Under the pieces are notes generated by a model. It worked only from the letters and a program-made list of their open reading frames with translations, was not told where the DNA came from and searched no databases. 64,000 nucleotides of DNA from Asterias rubens (taxonomy: Eukaryota; Echinodermata; Asteroidea; Forcipulatida; Asteriidae). The position numbers and the translations under genes are program-made. The stretch covers positions 18,618,204-18,682,203 of the forward strand of contig NC_047065.1 in assembly GCF_902459465.1 (NCBI RefSeq), written 5' to 3'. Shown in pieces: positions 57,623 through 64,000 of the stretch (its first letter is position 1; each line of letters opens with the position of its first letter).

Positions 57623-58758
57623 AATTTACATATATAGCCATGTTGCCCTGGGTGTCCCTTCATAACTTTACCATGAGATTCTGTGATGGAAGTTCCCCTA
57701 TGCATTACTTAATAACATAATAAACGGCAGGCATAAATTCTTATATCTTTGTCAATAATAATATAACTTATGTTTAAATGATAGTCCGATATCATACTGG
57801 TATAAAGCTGCTTACGTTCATGCTGTACACATAATTTAAAAAGTGCAATGTGTTAGTTCTCCCACAGAATTTCTTTCCTGCCTTGAAGACAAAATTGTTT
57901 ACAATATTTGTGAAATATTTGTAATTTAAAATGTTTAAAATATGTAATTTATTGAAAACTACAACCGAGTTAAGTGACGCCACAATGTTAAGCAGTTAAA
58001 ATTGCTAACCGGTTGTATTTAGCAACTACAAGGGCACCAGGGCCAAATTTCATAGAGCTGCTCGAAAGCACAAAAAGTAGAGCTACATAAGCACAACAAA
58101 AGTATGTTTACCAGAACAGGGTTACCAGCCAAAATACCATGTCACATGTACAATTTGTTACTGGTCCCTCCTCATTTCTACTAGGCAGAAAATTTATAAG
58201 CAATACTTTTTGCTTTAAAAGTAGCCCCATGACACTGCATGAAATTGGGTCCAGATAAAAGAGATGTAATGAATTCAGCGTATATGTTTAATTACAAGGC
58301 ACTCTACATGTAGCTGGTCGCCTGTTTCTAAAGCTACATTTGTATGTCTGCGCTAAGCTGTGTGCTAAGCAGCTTCATCAAACTAGGCTTGGGTCCTCGT
58401 TTCATAAAGCTACTTTGCAGAAATAAATTAATGGGGCAACATTCACAAACAATAACCCTTAGTAATTTGAGCAAATTTTTCTTTGCTTTGGCACTGGCAG
58501 TTCCCATGGCATTTTGCCTGTGACCTAATTTCAGAAAAATGTGATATGTTCAGACTAGAGTAGCCAATTTTGTGGACATGAAACAGGTTATCGACCTAAA
58601 TACTATGTGTTCATAACGTACATATTTTGTTTGAGCACACACATTTCCAAACAGCAAGCAATTTTGTGCTAACCAGAAAAAATACCATGTTTACTATTGT
58701 TTGTCATGACTTGTTCCCAACTTATTTCTGCTTAAAGGATTTGGGTACCTTTTCAAAA
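57623..58758. other. Intergenic, no gene recognised
   Basis: Sections near 58030-58150 and 58380-58440 contain recurring words (TTTCATAAAGCT, ACCAGAACAGGGTTACCAGCC) also seen at 31190 and 55880-55960. These suggest a diverged interspersed repeat. No gene is seen. Confidence 0.45.
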
Positions 58759-59053
58759 TGTCCATAGATTAACATTAAACTTACAGGGTTTGAAGATAAT
58801 GATAGTGGAAAGCTTCCCTAAAAATGTTACTTACCGAGGTGCTGTAATTTTTGAGAAATGAGTAAAACAATGTCATGAAAATACGTTTGTAAATGATTAA
58901 AATAATTTTTGTCTCATCAGACAAAAATTATTTTCATGACATTGTTTTACTCATTTCAAAAAAACTACAACACCTCAGCACGTAATATTTTCAGGGAAGC
59001 TTTCTACTATCATTATCTTTAAACTGAGTAAGTTTAGTGTAAATCTGTGGACA
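58759..59053. mobile_element. Foldback family C
   Basis: TGTCCATAGATTAACATTAA...AAGCTTCCCTAAAAATGTTA...CATGACA-type arms are mirrored around a TTTGTCTCATCAGACAAA centre at about 58910-58926. Arms are about 140 bp with moderate divergence. Confidence 0.9.
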
Positions 59054-59742
59054 TTGTGTTTTTTGTCCTACAAAAGTTACAATACATAGACCCTTTAGAG
59101 TAGCCCTCAAATTTCAAACTACCAGAATTCAAAGTATTATGCTGCCAGGCATCATGCCATGTTAAGTTTGGCCATCATGCAGTACCAAGGCCAAAAAAGG
59201 AAAAGATGGTACGAAAATGTCAATTTTGAGGAATTTGGGAATTAGAAATAAACACCAAGGTTGTTCCCAACCCTTAAAAGTTCAGAATTTATATTCACAC
59301 ATTTCCATCTTTGCCAGACAGCAACAACACTTCAACTGGAAATAACTGAAAAATATGGGACCTAAAAATATATATTGCATATTGTGTAACTCTCCAATTT
59401 TGTCCTATAGTGGTACTATGTACACATATTGCATAAAATGGTAGGTAACTGAGGCCAAATTAAAAAATTGCAAGTTGTGATCACCTTTATCGTTGCAAGT
59501 AAGGCAAGATTTGTTTTCTTCTTTTTTACCAACAATTACAAACACAATCTCTGATTGCGGTCCTTTGTTTTGGATAACTGCCAACTGATTTTCAATATGA
59601 ACTTTAGACTCATCGTTTACACAGGTAGGAGAATGATGTAAACAAATTAAAATTCATCTCACGCCGTAATGTAAAAACGAATCATGTTTGAGTTTGACAA
59701 AGGTGATCACTTGATAGTTTCTTCTTAATTCCTAAAAATGGC

Positions 59743-62259
59743 CTACAGTAGAAAGTTTTTGATGACTGCTTGTATGGATCGTCTGCATACAGGGCACGGC
59801 TTCCCGCGGTGATGGAGCTTTTTGGCGCAAGGATAGCAACAGACTTGATGTCCAGTGCGTCCATGAATGATGCTCGCTGTCTTCGGTCGGCTATAACAAA
59901 TAATGCACAAGTCATTGTAATGTTTCGTGACGACGCTGGTACTTTGGGACGACGACGGGCCTGCTCCTGGGTCGCTCTTCCCTGCTACCGATGTAAGATG
60001 CGGCCCGAGCCCAACTTGAAGAACTGAAGTGTCGCCGAAGTGAAATTTTTTTGACTGACTGGAGGAGTTTTCGAAACCCTTGTGGAGATTGGATGCTGAT
60101 GCTGATCGATGTCTTTTTCTTGGCTGCCATCTTGGTGCACTCACAGTTTCGCCTTGAGATGCTCTCCCGAGAGGAGTCTCAAAAACGACAGTACTCTCTT
60201 GAGTCAAACCTATTCCCGAATCGTCTCGACGGTCTTGCATCCGACTCTGAGATGGCCTAAATTCTTGTTGAACCGAATCCATAGCCTCATCATCATCTTG
60301 CAAGTTCATCCGTTTCCAAAGTGGTAAATCATTGGCAACGATAATCGTGTCTTGTGAGTCATCTTCGCTGCTCTGTTTACGCTTCACAGACATTTTACCA
60401 TCTTGGCTACTTTTGAGGCCGGTCCCAGCCTCGTCTTCATCACTTGTCTTTCCGTCAGGCATGTCAGGATTTATACCATCAGGGAAGTCCCTTAGCGTCC
60501 TGGGCTTCACTGTGCTAAGTTCATTGGTCATAGGGTTGGTCTGTGGATGAGCTTCCGGGAAAACAATAGAAATTGGTCGACTTTCATTTGAACAGCAATC
60601 AGTTGCAAAATGGCCGGTCGTTTGTGTTTGGTACCAGAGAGACGGTGGGTCGACGTTGCCCGCGGGAGCTGAGAAGGATCGTCTCAACGGTCTGTTGGAA
60701 TTCTGAAGTCTCTCTTTTAAGGTCATTCGTTGATTGTCCGGCAACCAGCCCTTGCGGAGCGCCCAGCACCGGCTGCAATAACGCTCGACCGGCGAGTTCC
60801 GCATGCTGCACTCGGCACACTGCCACTTATCCATATCTGAAATCTCAGTATCAGTTGTGTCATCATCGCTATTGTCCGCAAAGTGAGAGTCTCCGCTCTC
60901 GTCCGGTCGCAAAAGAACGTTAAACACTAGTTCTGTGTCACTGCTACTATCATCCGAACTGCCTTTGATGATAGTATAATCATCACTAGAGTCAGACGGG
61001 ACATCATATTCCAAGGGGGTCAACTCATCTTCATCAACAAACCAAAGGTCATCTGAAGAATCAGCAACGATTGCAGTCTCACAATCTTGAATACTGAGTA
61101 CTTCACTGCTCTGTGATTTCAATTCTTCGCTGGGGTGGTAGAGCATGCAGTACCATGGTCGGCTGCCTACTCTCTCGCAACCAGAAACTGATGTTGATTT
61201 CCGACAACTTGATATGTGTGAACAGTCTTCAGATGAATCCGAAATGAGGCGTTTTTTCCCGGTGGCAATGGTCATACTGCTCAACGACGTTGCAACAGTA
61301 GCTGAAGCCGACTTTATAGTACATGTCGCATCCTGGGTTTTTAAAACTTTTTGAGTCCTCACTGGAGTGAAGACAGGTTGCTTGATTGAAGAGGAAGTGC
61401 TGTTACATGTACTGCCTTTCACCGATTCCGTAACGTGTACCTTACATTCAGTACTAGTGAACACTGGGACTGGTAAATCCTTTTGAGCTGATGTCAAAGA
61501 CCCCACAGGATAAGCTTGAGTTGAATTGAATGGCCCCCTTTTTACACTGTCTGGAAGATCCTCACTATCGGCTTCTCTCTTCACAGCAAAGCATCCTTTT
61601 GTTCCTACTCCGCTAGGCCCCGGTGTTGTTGAGGGCATTGAAAGGGTCGACGGGGCGGTTGCTGAACGCACTGGCACTGGGGCAGTTGGTCTCGCTGCAT
61701 CCGTTGGCGTTGTCTGTTGCGATTGGTGAAAGGTGTAGTAAAGTTTGCGCTGTTGTCGTTGGAATGTATCATGATGTTGAGTTACATAATCAGGGGCCTC
61801 CCGAAGCACTGACATGTTCTCAAAGAGAAGTTTTCTTGCATCCTTGATTGTGAAAGTATTTACGCCAAACACTTTTCCCAGGGGATCTTTCTCACAGTAA
61901 ACTCTCTTTGGATCCTGCTGTACATACAACTGACGGCTGCTAATGTATTTTATAAGGTACGACAGCACTTGCCTCGCTGTAAACATGGGTCCTTTCGCAC
62001 CAACTGTTTCCAGCAATTCCATAAACTTTGGCTGCGGCTGGACCAAAATCTCTCGACTCGGTAGTTTGTGTTCTGGCCGAAGTTCACTGGCAAGCACAGT
62101 TGCCATGGCGATTGCTGCCTCCTCGCGAGATGGACCTTTGGAGGATGAGGATGAGACGGTCGTTGCCGTGGTAAAAGCCGTAGTTGTAACCTCCACAGAG
62201 GAATGAGAACTGGAGGATCTTTTAGATCTCCTCCTTCGTTTTTTTGACTTATTCTCCAT
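59743..62259 (-). CDS. MDM2: MDM2-family E3 ubiquitin ligase, complete in one exon
   Basis: MDM2 binds the p53 transactivation segment and ubiquitinates p53. ATG 62259 is in good context (AGGATGG); the frame upstream has only TTG, and TTTTTACAG just before suggests a splice acceptor after a non-coding leader exon. The 838-residue protein has a basic Ser-rich start and a SWIB/p53-binding domain (about 66-152). Cleft positions keep Leu, Ile and Tyr, with Ile at the human Gly58 place. An acidic block (about 400-475), a RanBP2 zinc finger (Cys481, 484, 495, 498, CSRCWALRKGWLP) and a C-terminal RING (Cys785, 788, His799, 804, Cys808, 811, 822, 825) ending IKNFLL follow. RRSFSAP and KRHRSASAS are likely basophilic kinase sites. 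At 838 residues it is much longer than human MDM2 (491). No coding intron is seen. Confidence 0.95.
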   Translation of the reverse strand: MENKSKKRRRRSKRSSSSHSSVEVTTTAFTTATTVSSSSSKGPSREEAAIAMATVLASELRPEHKLPSREILVQPQPKFMELLETVGAKGPMFTARQVLSYLIKYISSRQLYVQQDPKRVYCEKDPLGKVFGVNTFTIKDARKLLFENMSVLREAPDYVTQHHDTFQRQQRKLYYTFHQSQQTTPTDAARPTAPVPVRSATAPSTLSMPSTTPGPSGVGTKGCFAVKREADSEDLPDSVKRGPFNSTQAYPVGSLTSAQKDLPVPVFTSTECKVHVTESVKGSTCNSTSSSIKQPVFTPVRTQKVLKTQDATCTIKSASATVATSLSSMTIATGKKRLISDSSEDCSHISSCRKSTSVSGCERVGSRPWYCMLYHPSEELKSQSSEVLSIQDCETAIVADSSDDLWFVDEDELTPLEYDVPSDSSDDYTIIKGSSDDSSSDTELVFNVLLRPDESGDSHFADNSDDDTTDTEISDMDKWQCAECSMRNSPVERYCSRCWALRKGWLPDNQRMTLKERLQNSNRPLRRSFSAPAGNVDPPSLWYQTQTTGHFATDCCSNESRPISIVFPEAHPQTNPMTNELSTVKPRTLRDFPDGINPDMPDGKTSDEDEAGTGLKSSQDGKMSVKRKQSSEDDSQDTIIVANDLPLWKRMNLQDDDEAMDSVQQEFRPSQSRMQDRRDDSGIGLTQESTVVFETPLGRASQGETVSAPRWQPRKRHRSASASNLHKGFENSSSQSKKFHFGDTSVLQVGLGPHLTSVAGKSDPGAGPSSSQSTSVVTKHYNDLCIICYSRPKTASIIHGRTGHQVCCYPCAKKLHHRGKPCPVCRRSIQAVIKNFLL

Positions 62260-64000
62260 CCTGCTCCCTGTAAAAATTCTCTGCAAATGGTGTCTCTGTA
62301 CATGGGCAAGTACGCCTGATCCATAGATCTGTTTATGATGAATATGATGTGCATATGTGTACAGTACTACTACTAGTACCTAGTGTGGTAAACCATAAAC
62401 TCGATGGGTCGAAGACCGTTGTGATATTACCGTGTTCCAACAAGTCTGACAATGGACATGTTCAAACTTGTCCAGTAGATGAACGTGTAGATCGCTATTG
62501 CATGTACTGCGGGGGTGTTCCTCGGCACAGCGCCAAATAGCTCTCTAGTCTAGACATGCAGAACTGGAAAAACTCCAGCTAGACATGTTTTCAGCGATAC
62601 TATGGACATGTAGCAAATACTACGTCATTCCTGCGACGAGAGACAGACCATTTCATGATAAAAAATGTTCGAATTCAAAATAATCAACGGAGCAAACATT
62701 TTACTGGTGGTGGTGCATCAATCACATGTATTACATATACACAGTGTGTTGTGCTGGTCAAACACATTGTTGGATGGTACACGGCGTTCGTTTCTAAACC
62801 GGTTGCTGTATAACGCTTACACTATGCACTTTGTTCGTCTCGTCTAGCTATCCACGGGTACCAGGCATCCCATTCATGTTGAAACCTGCTCGAAACGGAA
62901 GACTGTGGAGAAAGACATGGAAAGCCCCGGACTTATGAAATTTTACAAAAACAGCACCAAATGCGTCAGAGAATTCGTTGAATTTAACAACATTAGTTTT
63001 GACACAATCCGGCTGTGTTATTGTGTTTTATTTCTGATAATACCTTCATTTCAATTAAGGAGATTGGCTGCAAGGAGAGGGGGTGGAAATTAAAGTGATT
63101 TGGGGCGCCGGAAGGGATCCGACTTCGAGGTTTGGGGATAATGCGAGTCGAGTGGTGGGTGCAATGGGTTGGCGGGTGGACGCGCCCGCGGGCGGGCGCA
63201 ACGATGGGGATTACCCGCTAATTTGCTTGCCGTGGTACAGTTACATAATTTGCTACAATTAATGCTCCGTCAACTTTGAAAAGTTTCCTTTTCCTTGCGT
63301 GGGAGGCGCAACCCGAAAGCACGCAACAGTGAGAGTTTAGGGACCCGTGCAATGAGCAAAAAAACATCAACTCAGTCTCCAGCAGCTTCGGGTTAAACAT
63401 TTATCATACATATGAAAGAAATTGAAAATAAACAAATTTAGAGAGAACCATCGCCTACTGGGTGGCACAGTGCAGCCCACAAACAATACAACTATAGGAC
63501 TAGCCCTATCAGGCAGAAAGAACAAGCCGAATGAGATGAGAAAATAATTGTTAGGATATCTGCTAATGGGAGATTCAGACATAAATGCAACTAATAGTAA
63601 ACAAAGGCAAAGAAAGTGACAGAAATAGTTTAAAAGCTACATTTGGTACATTTGAGTGAACCTATGGGAGGGGAGGGGGGGGGGGGGTGCATGCCCCGCC
63701 CAGCAGTATCGTGGCTAATTGGCTTGATTTGGTGAAAAGCATATGAATGATTCTGCCTAAATCTAAGAAGGTGAAAAATGGAAATATAAACTATAGACAG
63801 GGGCCTAAGCTGATGACATGTTGTGGGGCCATAATTGTTTCTTTTGGGGGATTTTTTTTTATTAGTATGAATAAATTGTAATGTGGGAAAAGTGGTGTTT
63901 CTTTTTTTAAGAAAAAGAAAAATGGTCTTTGTTGAAGCAGTCTGCATCGGGTGATTGTCTACAGCCGCTACAACACAATTACTCACTACAGGGAGGTAGA
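62260..64000. other. Upstream of MDM2, no further gene recognised
   Basis: The first part should hold the MDM2 leader exon and promoter (minus strand), which I cannot place exactly. A GC-rich patch lies at 63100-63215 and a G tract at about 63673. Open stretches here are unsupported. Confidence 0.5.

Noticed and set aside
62260-62286. MDM2 start nine codons further upstream
   Set aside because: The upstream codon is TTG, not ATG, and a likely splice acceptor lies between it and ATG 62259.

Overview
This window is animal genomic DNA, most likely from an echinoderm, with a sea star as my first guess. It is AT-rich and gene-poor. It has spliced genes with GT..AG introns, no bacterial gene arrangement, and many short interspersed and foldback repeats. 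One repeat is a tRNA-headed SINE that resembles sea-urchin SINEs from memory; no search was run. Four genes are well supported and a fifth is present as its first exon.

Layout. Bases 1-1135 are an 11-bp-based minisatellite duplicated as a 613-bp block. It appears to lie in the first intron of a minus-strand gene whose first coding exon (1249-1560) encodes a signal peptide and a PAN/Apple-like domain. Bases 1561-30700 contain no gene I can support. They hold terminal-inverted-repeat and foldback elements, several minisatellites, an array of palindromic TTGCATATGCAA sites and a SINE. Bases 30703-33983 (plus strand) carry a two-exon, 514-residue type II membrane protein of the exostosin/GT47 glycosyltransferase family. 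Its motifs look like the plant MUR3-type branch. Non-LTR retrotransposon remains and more repeats follow.

Bases 39866-41785 (minus strand) encode DAD1, a subunit of oligosaccharyltransferase, in two exons that give exactly 113 residues. Bases 44446-48439 (minus strand) encode a five-exon, 295-residue protein that I cannot name. Its Gln-x5-Cys-Gly, His-His and Asn-Pro motifs suggest a papain/C39-like cysteine-peptidase fold. Bases 48825-51200 hold a retrotransposon end, a 260-bp AAAC microsatellite and a broken THAP domain. Bases 59743-62259 (minus strand) are one uninterrupted 838-codon MDM2 homologue with SWIB, RanBP2 zinc-finger and RING domains.

The genes do not form a pathway. DAD1 (N-glycosylation in the ER) and the GT47 enzyme (probably Golgi) share only a broad link to glycan synthesis. 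The most notable items are the unnamed C39-like gene, the plant-like GT47, the intron-free MDM2 coding region, and at least ten different foldback repeat families packed into 64 kb. Exon boundaries were worked out by hand from reading frame, splice dinucleotides and similarity to remembered family sequences.
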